A DNA stretch of 64,000 bases from Haemaphysalis longicornis (taxonomy: Eukaryota > Arthropoda > Arachnida > Ixodida > Ixodidae), in the NCBI GenBank assembly GCA_013339765.2, contig CM023450.1, positions 97,950,820-98,014,819 on the forward strand, in the 5' to 3' direction. The first letter of the stretch is position 1, and each line of letters opens with the position of its first letter. A program made the position numbers and the translations under genes. Of the stretch, positions 1 to 10,610 are shown piece after piece. Under the pieces are notes generated by a model. The model saw nothing but the letters and a program-made list of their open reading frames with translations. It was not told the origin of the DNA and searched no databases.

Positions 1-340
1 AGGCCCCAAGTGGATGACATTAACCCGGACTCACGCGAAAACAAAATGAAGCTGCTTTGGCTTCCTCGACACGTGGAGAGCCGGCGCCTTACTAAAAGGT
101 TCAAGCCCTACGGCACTGTGATTTACGTTGCCCTTGACATGTGGCGCTGCCCAGTCATGGACTTCACGAAGACCCCCAACCAGGACGTATCCAACCCTGA
201 AAGACCTCTGTTTAGCCAGCAGCACTCCCAACACGCAGGAGCTACCAGAGCCGGATGTTTGGCACATCGTAGACATCTGCATTATTACTTCCGCAGACAA
301 ACCACGGCAGGGATGCTGTAGATGGCATTCTGACAGAACA
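1..340 (+). pseudogene. Gag-like (RRM plus CCHC knuckle) retroelement remnant
   Basis: An open stretch from the left edge to about 321 reads like the nucleic-acid-binding protein of tick retroelements. The motif KLLWLPRHVESRRL, followed by FKPYGTV and ALDMWRCP, resembles an RNA-recognition-type fold. Near residues 75-90 the text PLFSQQHSQHAGATRAGCLA occupies the place of a CCHC zinc knuckle, but most cysteines are gone. The frame then stops, and no reverse transcriptase follows. I infer a decayed ORF1/Gag fragment, not a gene. The family assignment rests on motif memory only. Confidence 0.45.
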
Positions 341-905
341 CCTCATTAATGCATCAGATGTTGCGGATTCCACCGGGGAAGTGACTCATGACGCTGGGCC
401 TGCGGACTCGATCTCTAGGAAGGAATACGTCACTCGAGGCAAACGCCCGGAAAACCTTCCGACAACAAACCGCGAGATCCCAAATAACCTAATATGGATT
501 CTCCAGGTGACTTCAAACGGGTTCCTCAACGGTCAAGCTTAGCAGTTGCTAACGGCCAGCGGGAGCAGCCAGGGGCGGGCTTTCTCGTGATAGTGCACCA
601 CTGCCCAGTTCCCGAAATTCCGCAGTAGCCCGAAAAGAGGTGGAAGCATGCGCGGGCAGCGAGGGTGCCACGACAGGCCTACCTGTTAGGAACTTACACC
701 GCGAAGAGTCTTGGAGGCGATATTCCGTTCCCAGGTCGGTACAGTCTTGACACTTCCGGTGCGGTGCAAAACGCTAATTAAACGTGTTGATATGCCCCGT
801 CCACCTCTAAACTGACCTAAAAGGTACGAAACCACTTTTCTTTACGTAAAGAATGCACAGAATGAAGCTAAGGGAACATTTTAAAGTAAACAAAACAGAT
901 CTTGA
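341..905. other. Unassigned stretch downstream of the Gag-like remnant
   Basis: No coding, RNA or repeat signal was recognised. The first 200 bases may be further decayed retroelement sequence. Confidence 0.4.
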
Positions 906-982
906 TTGGCACTGCTGGGGCTCGAACCCGGGGCGCTCGTTCCGAAACCCACGATTCCCCTCTAGGCGACTAAGGCTTGCTT
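906..982 (-). repeat. tRNA-derived sequence (SINE head or tRNA pseudogene)
   Basis: Read on the minus strand, the segment has an A-box-like TAGTCGCCTAGAGG and a B box GGGTTCGAGCCCC, followed by CAGCAGTGCCA. The spacing is that of a tRNA, but the acceptor and anticodon stems do not pair convincingly. It is more likely a SINE head or pseudo-tRNA than a working tRNA gene. Confidence 0.45.
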
Positions 983-984
983 TG

Positions 985-1393
985 TTCATGGTACCGCTTG
1001 ACTACTAAGGCAAAAAGGTTCGTTTAGGAGTTGAATAAAACAATAGAAGGGGTGTTCCGAGCGAAGCAACAGATGGTACTGGGAGCGCTCCGGAAATGCC
1101 GGGCTTGTTCCCACGAGGAAACCGAATCTCATGTCCTCGCACTACGATATGTCGGAGGATGCTTTGGAAGAGCATGTAAGCAATCTGTAGGGGCACACGT
1201 CTGCGTATGGGGAGCAAGCGTGTAGTTCGGAGAAAGACTGCTAGCCTTGGCATTTCAGAAGATGGCGAGAGGCAGAAGAGACTTTGGGCGATAATAGCCA
1301 ATGAGATTGGTTGACCTAATAGAAGGTGACCGCTCCTCTGCTGTTTTCGAAGGCCAAGGCAGGTCATGTGACTAACAAGGCAGGAAGTAGTGT
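985..1393. other. Unassigned stretch
   Basis: No recognisable gene or repeat. The short open frames on both strands lack domain motifs. Confidence 0.4.
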
Positions 1394-1397
1394 TTAA

Positions 1398-3091
1398 AGG
1401 GACACTGAAGTGAATTTGTCAAGCTCCCGTTTTTGCTTGCACTGTGTAGACTGGCTCAAATTAGCACACTTTTCATCGTTTTTACGATTGACAAATCGGT
1501 AAATTATTTTACAAAGCGCGAAAGAAGAAAACTAACCATGCGCGGTTTGCGGCGGCCGCACCAACTAAAGCTGTGACGTTAGGAGGAGCGGGCACCGTGA
1601 TTGGACGATGCCCAAGGTGAGCAACCAAACAAGTTTCGGTTTCGGTTTCGGTTCTGTAAAACACAACCGGTGGCGTTGTTGGATGGGCATTCTCAATGAC
1701 TCAGTAATCATCGTACCGCGCTTCTGCCATGTTGTCAGCTGTAAAATGCATAAAGATAAGCCTCCTAGGACGGCTTGGAATCATAGCATTCACTAGCCGA
1801 AACCTACGCAGTGCATGAACGCCCTCCGCGTACCCGTAGACGGCCCAAATGTCATGCGCTTTCCCCCATAATTGGAGCTTGCCTCCCTCATGCCTGTATC
1901 GTAAAAAGCGTGTTCGCACCAGGCCAAGGGTCTGTTCATTCTGGCCTGTGCCCACTGCCTGCAAGCAGTCGGTGCTTATGGCAACAGCACGCCAACGAGA
2001 ACTCGCTAGCGCGCCATGCATGTGCCAGCCTGCGCGCGTTTTGTGAACTAGTTCGTGTAGCCATGAACGTTGCGGCCCAAAAAAAGGTGAACTCAATATA
2101 GAAAACATCGGCGGAAAACAGAAAAGTTAACTTACAAAAAAAAAAAAAAGCTCGTACCCGCGGGGATTCGAACTCGTGACTGCGAAACATTTGCGGTAAC
2201 ATACCCAGCGCCCAGACCTACTGCGCCACGGAGCGGGACGCGAAGGCTTGCTAATATAGGGTATATATTGTACAACCGGTTTACACTTTTATTTAGTTTT
2301 GGCATTTCAAGCAGCTTAGGTGACTATTTGTTGTACTGCGATCGTGCAGTAAGCGTCGCCCGAGTTTCCAAATAGCTCACGTCTAGCAATTGCATTTCGT
2401 AGACGGAAAGCGTTCGCAGATGCGTAGTCGTGCTGCTGACCGCTGTGCTTGTTCGCCCAGCGCAAAAAAGTGCTTCCCGCGCCCTAGTTTTACGCTGTAC
2501 GTAAAAATATCAGTTGATTTTATTTCCTTAGTACCTATATTGACTTCGCTGACTCTTCTCCCGCCTTCAAGGGGCCTTATATTTTCCTACTGGCGTACCA
2601 GTCAGCGAAGCGTCGCATGTGCGCTTGTGCAGCACTTGTGTGAAGCGAACTTGACTTGGAGCTAGATACAGTGTACAAACAAACCAAGTAAAGAAAGGCA
2701 CATTCTTTCCATTCACAAACGTGTCCTGGCTTCGTTTCAACTAAGCGAACGAATTGCGACCCAAGCAATTTTTTTTTAACGTCCTTGATTGCGACGACCT
2801 GCCGGCGGCCGGCGGACGAAACGCTAGGCCGACTGACTCTGTCGGCCGGGGAGCCGTGCAGTAGCGCAGCCGTGGCGCAGCCAATTGCCAGCTCATCCCC
2901 TCCTGACGTCACACGAAAACGCCACAGAAATGGGCGAGCGTAAAGAGAGGAGGACAGCATTTTCGAATTAGTTTTTCTACTAAATAAAATCGCGTAAACG
3001 CGCCTAGAGTGGTCGAAACATGGCCTGGGGACTCCGGACTACAATTTGCGCTAGTAATCCCGCAATGTTTACATATCACTTCAGTGTCCCT
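1398..3091. mobile_element. TTAA-targeting inverted-repeat DNA element, copy 1 (1694 bp)
   Basis: The element starts AGGGACACTGAAGTGA and ends TCACTTCAGTGTCCCT, a perfect terminal inverted repeat flanked on both sides by TTAA (1394-1397 and 3092-3095). A near-identical copy lies at 5450-7134. Inside are a (TTTCGG)3 telomere-like run near 1637 and a minus-strand tRNA-derived SINE. No transposase motif is visible, so it is probably non-autonomous. TTAA duplication fits piggyBac or Kolobok superfamilies; I cannot choose between them. An empty site for the sister copy is preserved near 47200. Confidence 0.85.
2136..2240 (-). repeat. tRNA-derived SINE nested in TTAA element copy 1
   Basis: On the minus strand there is an A box TGGCGCAGTAGG and a B box GAGTTCGAATCCC, ending in a T14 run that could terminate Pol III. 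The equivalent place in copy 2 (6181-6285) carries the same sequence in decayed form, so the SINE entered before the two copies separated. Confidence 0.6.
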
Positions 3092-3109
3092 TTAATGAAT
3101 GTAGAGACA

Positions 3110-3300
3110 TACCAGTTCCTGCGGCCGCGGTGGCTGCTTTTCCCACGGGAAAACTCCCATGTGTTGAGATTTAGGCGCACGTTGAAGAGCCCCGGGGGGT
3201 CGGAAGCGATCCGGAGATACTACGGTGCACCTACATCATAACCCAGGTGCGTTGAACCTCCTTGGTTGAACCCCACAATAAACCAATATTATATAGTGCC
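3110..3300 (+). mobile_element. Tick tRNA-SINE body, truncated
   Basis: The order of blocks is that of the SINE seen complete at 27225: a GGCCGCGGTGGC-like head end, TGTTGAGATTTAGGCGCACGT, CCGGAGATACTACGG, and a 3' part with ACCCCACAATAAACC. It begins a few bases after the right TTAA of the 1398-3091 element. The tRNA head is missing. I assign it to the common tick SINE type by its internal blocks. Confidence 0.6.
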
Positions 3301-3667
3301 TCAAAATGTGACCAACGTTCTTGTCTGCAGAGCTGAGCGAACTCGCTGGGAATGTCTTAAATAATTTCAACTTCACTGTGTCCGTCACGGGACAGTAAAA
3401 CACGCACCAAGCGTCGAATGCTGCTTTAAAAGTTTTCTTGTCTATAAACTAAAACGGCCGACTAATCGATCGATTAATCTAGTAAACTCTGCTCGGACGA
3501 TTGGGTTAAAATTTTAAATCAAAACTGAGCCCTGGTCCCTATAGTAATTTCTGTGTGATTTTCTCTGGTCAGGTTTATTCCACCATGCAGGCCCGAAGCA
3601 AGCGGGGATGAGTGTCAAGTGAGCACCCTTGGAAAATTATTCCTGCCACCGCCGTGTGAACTGAGGT
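3301..3667. other. Unassigned stretch
   Basis: AT-rich sequence with no recognised gene or repeat. Confidence 0.4.
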
Positions 3668-3860
3668 CTTCAAATTAAAATTCGGCGGGTTTTACGCACC
3701 GTAGCTACACCTAGGCGATGAGGCGCGCCATTGTGCAGGGCTCCGGATAAGTTTCGGTCAGCTGGGGATCTCAAACATGCGCCCACATTTCGGCCCACGG
3801 GCGTTTTCTCTTTTCACCTTCGTCGGAAAAGCGGTTTGACGTGGCCGGGGTGTAGTTCGC
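3668..3860 (-). mobile_element. Tick tRNA-SINE, minus strand, diverged
   Basis: The minus strand reads GGTGAAAAGAGAAAACGCCC, then the TCCGGAGCCCTGCACAATGG block and a 3' end GTAAAACCCGCCGAATTTTAAT. These match the bodies at 25398 and 27225. The B box region is eroded. Confidence 0.6.
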
Positions 3861-4204
3861 GTCCTTGGACAGCACAACAGTATAGCCAGTGGGCCACAGC
3901 GACGTTTAGGATACTGGTCTTAAAGAAGCCATGCAGAAAAAACAGAACTTTGTTAAATTTGAAAGAACTATGCTTCAGTACCTCACTCAGCTCCATTCAA
4001 GCCACGAAAGAAATTTTCAAACGAAAATATGCAAGAACTGAAAAACTTTGGAATCTTGCGCTACAGTGCCGTGTATGGACAGCAGTAACGTCACATGCGC
4101 CAGCACTATAGCCTCGATTTTCAGTGTGTTGACTGCACCTTAGCACTGAAGTGATGCGATCAAACGGAACTAAGGAGGCCCCACCACAAATGACCAGTGA
4201 TGTG
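3861..4204. other. Unassigned stretch before the RTE fragment
   Basis: No gene or repeat recognised. Confidence 0.4.
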
Positions 4205-5157
4205 TCTTAGCGGATGCTAGAGGATATTTACAATGCGTCCACAGCTACCATCATCCTCCATAAGGAGAGCAGTAAAATACCTTTAAAAGGCGTCAGACAA
4301 GGAGACACAATCTCTCCGATGTTATTCACACCAAGTATTCAGAACGTTGGATTGGGGACAGGTGGGAGTAAGGGTTAATGGAGAATACCTCAGTAGCCTC
4401 AGATTTGCTGATGACGTTGACCTGCTTAGTAACTCGAGGGACGAATTGCAAAGCATGCTTACCGCACTGGACAAACAGAGTAGAACCGTAGGCCTGAAAA
4501 TTAATATGCAGAAAACTAACGCAATGATTAATAACCTCGGGACAGCACAGCGATTTGAAATAGGTGGAGAGGCAGTGGAAGTGGTAAGCGAATATGTCTA
4601 CTTAGGCCAAGTTAAGACCCATGATCCCAACCATGAGGCAGAGAAGGTATGAATGGTGCGAAGTGCATTCGGCAAGCATTCTCAGATAATGAATAACAGC
4701 CTACCATGGTCATTGATGAAGAAAGTGTGTGACAGCTGCATCTTACCGGTTCTCACGTATACAGGGCAGAAACTTGGAGGCTCACAAAAAGGGTTCAACT
4801 TAAATTGAGGACGACTCAGCGAGCAATGGAACGGAAGATGATAGGTGTAACATTAAGGGACAAGAAGAGAGCGGAGTGGGTCAGGGGACAAACGCGTGTT
4901 AAGGACATATTAGTAGAGATTAAGAAGAAGAAATGTACGGGGGCAGGGCATGTAATGCGAAGGTAAGAACAAAGTGGATACCTAGAGAAGTCAAGCGTGG
5001 CAGGGGGCGGCAGAAAGTTAGATGGGCATATGAGATCAAGAAGTTTGGAGGGATCAATTGGTCGCAGTTAACACAGGACCGGGATAATTGGATATTAATG
5101 GGAGAGGCCTTTGCCCTGCAGCGGGCGTGTGTATATTCGTTTCCCAGTCAGCACAGA
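4205..5157 (+). pseudogene. RTE-like non-LTR retrotransposon, 5'-truncated and broken
   Basis: This is the 3' half of an endonuclease-reverse transcriptase gene. Translation from 4214 gives MLEDIYNASTATIILH, then the RT motif KGVRQGDTISPMLFT. The catalytic FADD follows in LRFADDVDLLSN (about 4400), then a GLKIN stretch. A frame break near 4320 and a stop at 4650 interrupt it. Further frames carry TTQRAMERKMIGVTLRDKKR and the C-terminal block IPREVKRGRGRQKVRW. A TGA-repeat tail follows at 5157-5179, as usual for RTE elements. The same C-terminal block recurs at 42572-43022. It is a dead copy: RT activity would need the frames that are lost. Confidence 0.85.
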
Positions 5158-5179
5158 TGATGATGATGATGATGATGAT
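5157..5179. repeat. (TGA)n tail
   Basis: Eight consecutive TGA/GAT units at the end of the RTE fragment. They may be shared with the start of the repeat that follows. Confidence 0.8.
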
Positions 5180-5449
5180 TCCTATTGGTTTCCCCTTTGA
5201 AGCGGGGTGATGACATGTCATCTTACCAAAAAGGACTAATATAACCATGTTTTACACTCTTGGTTTAATACTAGCGCTGCTTAGGGCAGGCACTAAAGCT
5301 TATTAGGCCCGAAATACTTTCTTTTCCCTGTTACAGGTGGTAACTGTCCTAGGCAATATTCCCCTCTCTGCTTTTCGTCCACCAGCATTCTAATCTTCTT
5401 TTCGTCCCCTCGACAGCCTTGAAGTTAACTTCCTCTCTGATACCCTTAA
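5180..5449 (+). repeat. Interspersed repeat R2, copy 1
   Basis: This segment, from CCTATTGGTTTCCCCTTTGA to the TTAA at 5446-5449, recurs in inverted orientation at 47201-47465. Both copies start at an ATG/TGA-type microsatellite, so R2 may be the 3' part of a retroelement. The second TTAA element is inserted exactly at its end. Confidence 0.75.
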
Positions 5450-7134
5450 AGGGACACTGAAGTGAATTTGTCAAGCTCCCGTTTTTGCTTGCACTGCGTA
5501 GACTGGCTCAAATTAGCACACTTTTCATCGTTTATCCGGTTGACAAATCGGTAATTATTTTACAAAGCGCGAAAGAAGAAAAACTACCATGCGCGGTTTG
5601 CGGCGGCCGCACCAACTAAGGCTGTGACGTTGAGAGGAGGGGCGCCGTGATTGGACGATGCCCAAGGTTAGCAATCAAACAAGTTTCGGTTTCGGTTTCG
5701 GTTCTGTAAAACACAACCAATGGCGTTGTTGGATGGGCATTCTCAATATCTCAGTAATCATCGTACCGCGCTTCTGCCATGTTGGCGGCTGTAAAATGCA
5801 CGAGATAAGCCTCCCACGACGGCTTGTAGTCGTAGCATTCACTAGCTGAGACCTACGCAGTGCATGAACGCCCTCCGCGTACCCGCAGACGCCCAAATGT
5901 CATGCGCTTTCCCCCCATATTTGGAGCTTGCCTCCCTCATGCCTGTATTGTAAAAAGCGTGTTCGCACCAGGCCAAGGGTCTGTTCATTCTGGCCTGTGC
6001 CCACTGCCTGCAAGCAGTCGGTGCTTATGGCAACAGCACGCCAACGAGAAGTCGCTAGCGCGCCAGTGCCAGCCTGCGCGTGTTTTGTGAACTAGTTCGT
6101 GTAGACATGAACGTTGCGGCCCAAAAAAAGGTGAACTCAATATAGAAAACATCGGCGGAAAACATAAAAGTTAACTTACAAAAAAAAAAAAAGCACGTAC
6201 CAGCGGGTATTCGAACTCGTGACTTGCAAAACATTTGAGGTGAACTACATAACGCCTCAGCCCACGCGGCCACGAAGCCGGATCCGCAGGCTTTCCTAAT
6301 ATAGGGTATATATTGCACAACCGGTTTACATTTTTATTTAGTTTTGGCATTTCAAGCAGCTCAGGTGGCTATTTGTTGTACTGCGCTCGTGCAGTAAGCG
6401 TCGCCCGAGTTTCCACGGTAGCTCACGTCTAGCAATTGCATTTCGTAGACGGAAAAGCGTTCGCAGATGCGTAGTCGTGCTGCTGACCGCTGTTCTTGTT
6501 CGCCCAGCGCAAAAAAGTGCTTCCCGCGCCCTAGTTTTACGCTGTACGGTAAAAATATCAGTTGATTTTATTTATTTAGTACCTATATTAACTTCGCTGA
6601 CTCTTCTCCCGCCATCAAGAGGCCTTATATTTTCCTACTGGCGTACCAGTCAGCGAAGCGTCGCATGTGCGCTTGTGCAGCGCCTGTGTGAAGCGACCTT
6701 GACTTGGAGCTAGATACAGTGTACAAACAAACCAAGTAAAGAAAGGCACATTCTTCCATTCACAAACGTGTCCTGGCTTCGTTTCAACTAAGCGAACGAA
6801 TTCCGACCAAGCAATTTTTTTTAACCTCCTTGATTGCGACGACCCGCCGGCGGCCGGCGTACGAAACGCTGGGCCGACTGACTCTGTCTGAAGGCCGGGG
6901 AGCCGTGCAGTAGCGCAGCCAGCCAATTGCCACCTCATCCCCTCCTGACGTCACACGAAAACGCCACAGAAAATGGGCGAGCGTAAAGAGAGGAGGACAG
7001 CATTTTCGAATTAGTTTTTCTACTAAATAAAATCGCGTAAACGCGCCTAGAGTGGTCGAAACATGGCCTGGGGACTCCGGACTACAATTTGCGCTAGTAA
7101 TCCCGCAATGTTTACATATCACTTCAGTGTCCCT
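5450..7134. mobile_element. TTAA-targeting inverted-repeat DNA element, copy 2 (1685 bp)
   Basis: It has the same terminal inverted repeats as 1398-3091 and is flanked by TTAA at 5446-5449 and 7135-7138. Differences from copy 1 are scattered substitutions and small indels. The host repeat R2 survives uninterrupted at 47201-47465, where a single TTAA followed by AT stands at the insertion point. That is a natural empty site and confirms the boundaries. Confidence 0.88.
6181..6285 (-). repeat. tRNA-derived SINE nested in TTAA element copy 2, decayed
   Basis: Counterpart of 2136-2240. The B box GAGTTCGAATACC is still readable, while the A-box region has drifted to GTGGCCGCGTGGG. Confidence 0.5.
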
Positions 7135-7148
7135 TTAAATACCACACT

Positions 7149-7450
7149 TTGGTAGCAAACGTCACAGCGGTGCAAATTGTTACATTGAATGTGAGAGGCT
7201 TGCGAAGCAGGCGTAGACAGTACCAGCTGACGCAGCTTCTCAAACGGAATGCTGTAACTGTTGCTGCTATGAAGGTAACTGAGTTATGCACGGATGAGGC
7301 CGCGGCCTCTGCGTTGGAGCCCTTTCGAGCTGACAATCAGGTATGTGGGAGCCACTAAGTTGGTCTATTTGTGGTTGTATGCTTTTCCGAGGCAAATACC
7401 CTGATTCGCACTTCTTTACGGGTAACGTTGATGATTAAGAAATGTTCCTA
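7149..7450 (+). pseudogene. LINE APE-type endonuclease fragment
   Basis: The translation VQIVTLNVRGLRSRRRQYQL, continuing TQLLKRNAVTVAAM, matches the start of the apurinic-endonuclease domain of L1-like and related non-LTR elements. In those elements a TLNVRGLRS-type block is followed by a QET motif that binds metal. Here the QET position reads MKVTEL, so the catalytic residues are lost. A stop follows at about 7358, and later text drifts between frames. It directly abuts the right TTAA of the preceding element, so the insertion may have cut it. It is a pseudogene fragment. Confidence 0.5.
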
Positions 7451-8708
7451 TGGAGGGACTTTGCTGTATCCGCAGTTGAGGGCGGGATATTTATTGCGGT
7501 TCACAAAATGCATACAGATTCTTCACAAACGAAAACACAAAACAGAGGCCGTACAGGAAAATAGAATCATTTGCACTGCGCAAATATGCTGTACACACTC
7601 ATAAACTGCGCCTTCCTTCGCTTCTTCGAGAACATTCTCCTTGTTTGTTAGGGTCACATACTTAAATTCTCTCAGGCTATTTGAAATGCTTCGAAGATTT
7701 CTCGCGTGCTGGCATCCTGATAATTATTCATGACGGCGCAGCTTTCCAGGAGAGGCGAGAATCCGCAAGATGAGCATGGAACTTTAAGTTTAATTACCGT
7801 GCATGTCTTGAGGGTGCTTATCTCGTAAGCGGTCGTTCAGGCACCTCCCCGTTTGCCCGATATATATGAACGAACGCAGCAAAGTCCGCTGATACATATC
7901 CAGTTGCGAGAGAGAAGAAAAAATACGGCTATAAACACCGAAACCAGTACTTAGACTGTACGGAAGGAATCGTGTATGAGCAGCCACTTTTGTGAAAGTA
8001 GGACTCTACAATTACCAGGCCGGTTGGTGCTTTTAACCACCGCGTGTGCGAACACGCTGATAGAGTAGAAAAGGGAACTGATAGAAACATCGCTATTCAT
8101 TGCGACGAGTGCGAGTGCAAGCTGCTGTTAAGTTCAGCGACGTTGATCATCTAACGACAGCGACATTTGAGGCTGACGAAATGCAGCGTGATAGCTGTAA
8201 TTGCGTTATCATGGCTTCGTGTCTCCGATCGCAAAGGAGCTGACCTTTCTGGGGGGAGTACACTATCAATGTGTCCAAGGAACAGTTGCGTGCCCATGTG
8301 CTGCGCAGTTACGAGGTAAACCCCACTGTTGGTGTGATTGTTTATAACCTCGATCTGTATCGCCTTGAAAAATAAAACTCAGTTGATGTCAGCGCCTGGC
8401 CTGCCGCGTACTTCGTCTGAAATTTTGTTCGCGCTTAACGGTGGTGATAATGGAGTATCACTAAGCTCGAACCCAGACGTTCTTCCTTTAGTTGGTTTTT
8501 CCTTCTCCTTAAAGATGTTAACTGATAATTTCCCCTCATAAGCAGCGGTGCAGCGCTCGGCCAGTTCCAAATCGTCCGGCACCAGAGAGCCGTACCCACT
8601 GTGAATTACCACGGAGCGACCGGAGAGTATCAGGCGCACACCCGGCACGCCAAGGAACGTTGTTTTCAACACCGTCGCGCTTGACCCAGGCTACCGTTCT
8701 CCGGAACC

Positions 8709-9146
8709 ATGAGCAGCAGCGGTGACGATAGCGACGTGGACGTCAAGAACAGCGCTGAATGGAAGGCATACAAGAACGCCCTCCAGCGAGACCGCAGGCA
8801 AGCATTGAAGGATGGCTTCGACGCCCTGCAGCAAACCGTGCCGGCCTTACAGGGAGCGGAGGCCACCCGTAAGCAGATACTGGACGGGTCCGCGAGCTAC
8901 ATCAGGACATTGATACGCAAGAAGATGATGCAGCAACGTCAGCTCGCAAACGTCCAGCGCGAAAACAGGCTCATTGAGGAGCAGATACGTGAGTTGGAGA
9001 AGAACATGGCGGCAAGCGCTATCGGCGACGGCGACAACGTCGAGCATGGCTCGTCCTCAGAGAGTGACTCTGACTCCGAGGACTCCAGCGACTCTGAGGG
9101 ACCGCCTCCACCTCCAGAAGAAGCGTGTCCACCCCCAGAAGCGTGA
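8709..9146 (+). CDS. Max-like: Max-like bHLH-leucine zipper protein, copy A (145 aa, intronless)
   Basis: The reading frame aligns without gaps to animal Max, the obligate partner of Myc and Mad/Mxd factors. An acidic N-terminus (1-15) is followed by a basic region (18-32, NALQRDRRQ), helix 1, the loop VPALQG, and helix 2 with ATRKQILDGS (52-61). A zipper (about 68-98) contains QRENRLIEEQIRELEK. The tail is acidic and Ser/Asp-rich (about 114-130), then proline-rich. By human Max numbering, His28 is Lys and Glu32 is Gln, both E-box contacts; Arg33, Arg35, Arg36 and Arg60 are kept. Zipper Gln91 is Glu; Asn92 is kept. The start is set by the Max-like N-terminus and the context GAACCATGA. A poly(A) signal lies 56 bp past the stop. 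Max genes normally have introns, so a retrocopy is likely. DNA binding is inferred to be altered. Confidence 0.85.
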   Translation: MSSSGDDSDVDVKNSAEWKAYKNALQRDRRQALKDGFDALQQTVPALQGAEATRKQILDGSASYIRTLIRKKMMQQRQLANVQRENRLIEEQIRELEKNMAASAIGDGDNVEHGSSSESDSDSEDSSDSEGPPPPPEEACPPPEA

Positions 9147-9201
9147 TCGGTGATAGCGTCTTGTAAACGTCTTTAGGCCCGAGTCTTCCTTGGGGGGGGA
9201 A

Positions 9202-9207
9202 AATAAA
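9202..9207 (+). terminator. AATAAA polyadenylation signal of Max-like copy A
   Basis: AATAAA lies 56 bp after the TGA stop. The matching place in copy B (about 29139) reads GTAAAGAAA, so only copy A keeps it. Confidence 0.6.
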
Positions 9208-10455
9208 CTGTTTGTAGCAGCCAAACTTTATTCCCCGCATGCGTCTTTTCAACGAGTGACAGCCCTACTTTCGAATCGGCGTTAGTTTTACGTGTCTGGG
9301 CATTTTAGGCCCTATTCATATCACTCGTTAATTTCACGCCTTGTCATTTTAGTGTTTCTGGGCTGTTCTTATCGATTTCGCCTGCTGAGGCCGATCCGAC
9401 GGGGCAGCGCCAGGTTGCGTGGGACAAGTTCGATGGTTTTCCGCACTTATTGCATTTATTCTCGTATTTCCATTGGAACATCTGGGCTACCCTTGCTTTG
9501 CTAGTGAAGGTGTTGGTTTGAATCTGTCACAGTACCTTAGCTTCTGTGGCCCTGATGCTTCCATAGGAGGCAGATCCGACCCTTGGGTTCGGAGGGACTT
9601 GGTTCTTCAAGCCTGAAGAGGAGCGGAAGAGACCTTGGACGGAGGGACCCGCCCAAATAAACGTTTCTCTCTTTCGCTTGTGATTTAGGGTGTTTGTATT
9701 TCTAGGTTGTTGGGTACGGACTGATACCTTTCGCATCGGCACCGATAAAACGCTTTTCCTATGGTTGGGCGTCAATTTACCTTCAAAGCAAGAACATGGG
9801 ACGTGGCAGAAGGAAAATATTAGTAAAGGCTAGGGTAAACTGGCCGTAAAATTCCTGAAGGTCGAAGAAGGATAATGTGATAGCGGTCAAAGAAAATTAA
9901 GTTTAATACAAATCTGTCGCAAAACGCTAAGCGGCGATGGGTTGCACCTGATTTTGTTTTGCTAACGAAAAAAGTTTGAGGGCGTTATTTCGATGCAATC
10001 GATACTTCACAACACAAGTTTTTATCAAATTGCTTTTCAAACTGGTAAAAGACTCGATCAACGCGATTTTAGCTAGTAACGTCATCTTACTGTTGTGCCC
10101 ATTTAATGAAAGCGTAATAAGTGTGAAGCTGCGGCTCATTGTGATCAGTAACGCATTTTTCTTTTGCGCCGTGCAAAGTCTAGGTATACATTCAAGGCCA
10201 GAGCATTGGCACGTTACTGCAGAAATATCGCTTAATAATTCCTTTCGAGCCAGACGATTGCAATCAGCGTGTTGGCTAACTCAGCGTGTTGGCCACTCAC
10301 GTAGCTGACATCTGGTCATCAGCTGTTCCTCGTCCAAGTGCCGCACATATGTATCTTTTTAGGCCGATGTGTGTGCTATACGCAATTTTAACATCGAAAT
10401 TTATGTGGGGGACGACTCAAATTCTGAGGACTGCGAAAGTATTAGGGTGTAATAT

Positions 10456-10610
10456 CCAAGCGTGTAACCTCATTATTACCATTATTCCATCTTTACGGTT
10501 ATTAGTCTTTCTCTCCTCATTGGCGGTGAGATGTTTGAGTGGCGCCCCCTGGCTCTGACGTCGGCTTAGGGACTCGCGCTGCTGTCGTCTGCTACACTTG
10601 CGCCGCTGCT
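10456..10610. repeat. Short interspersed repeat, copy 1 (pairs with 16537-16690)
   Basis: The block ATTATTACCATTATT followed by TTTACGGTTATTAGTCTTTC recurs at about 16647-16685. A nearby GACGTC...TAGGGACTCGC...GTCTGC block recurs inverted at 16537-16585. Confidence 0.55.

Larger units (their letters stand above)
7510..10455 (+). repeat. Paralogous segment A (pairs with 24400-31800)
   Basis: Colinear, moderately diverged homology to segment B runs from about 7510 through the Max-like gene to about 10455. Anchors include CTTCGAAGATTTCTCG (7689, also 24593), GATAGAGTAGAAAAGGGAACTG (8054, also 27990), TTTGAAATTTTGTTCGCGCT-like text (8410, 28370), and GATCAGT plus GTGCAAAGTC (10144, 31067). Both copies lie in the same orientation about 18-20 kb apart. 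Segment A lacks the insertions found in B and so preserves their empty sites. Confidence 0.85.
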
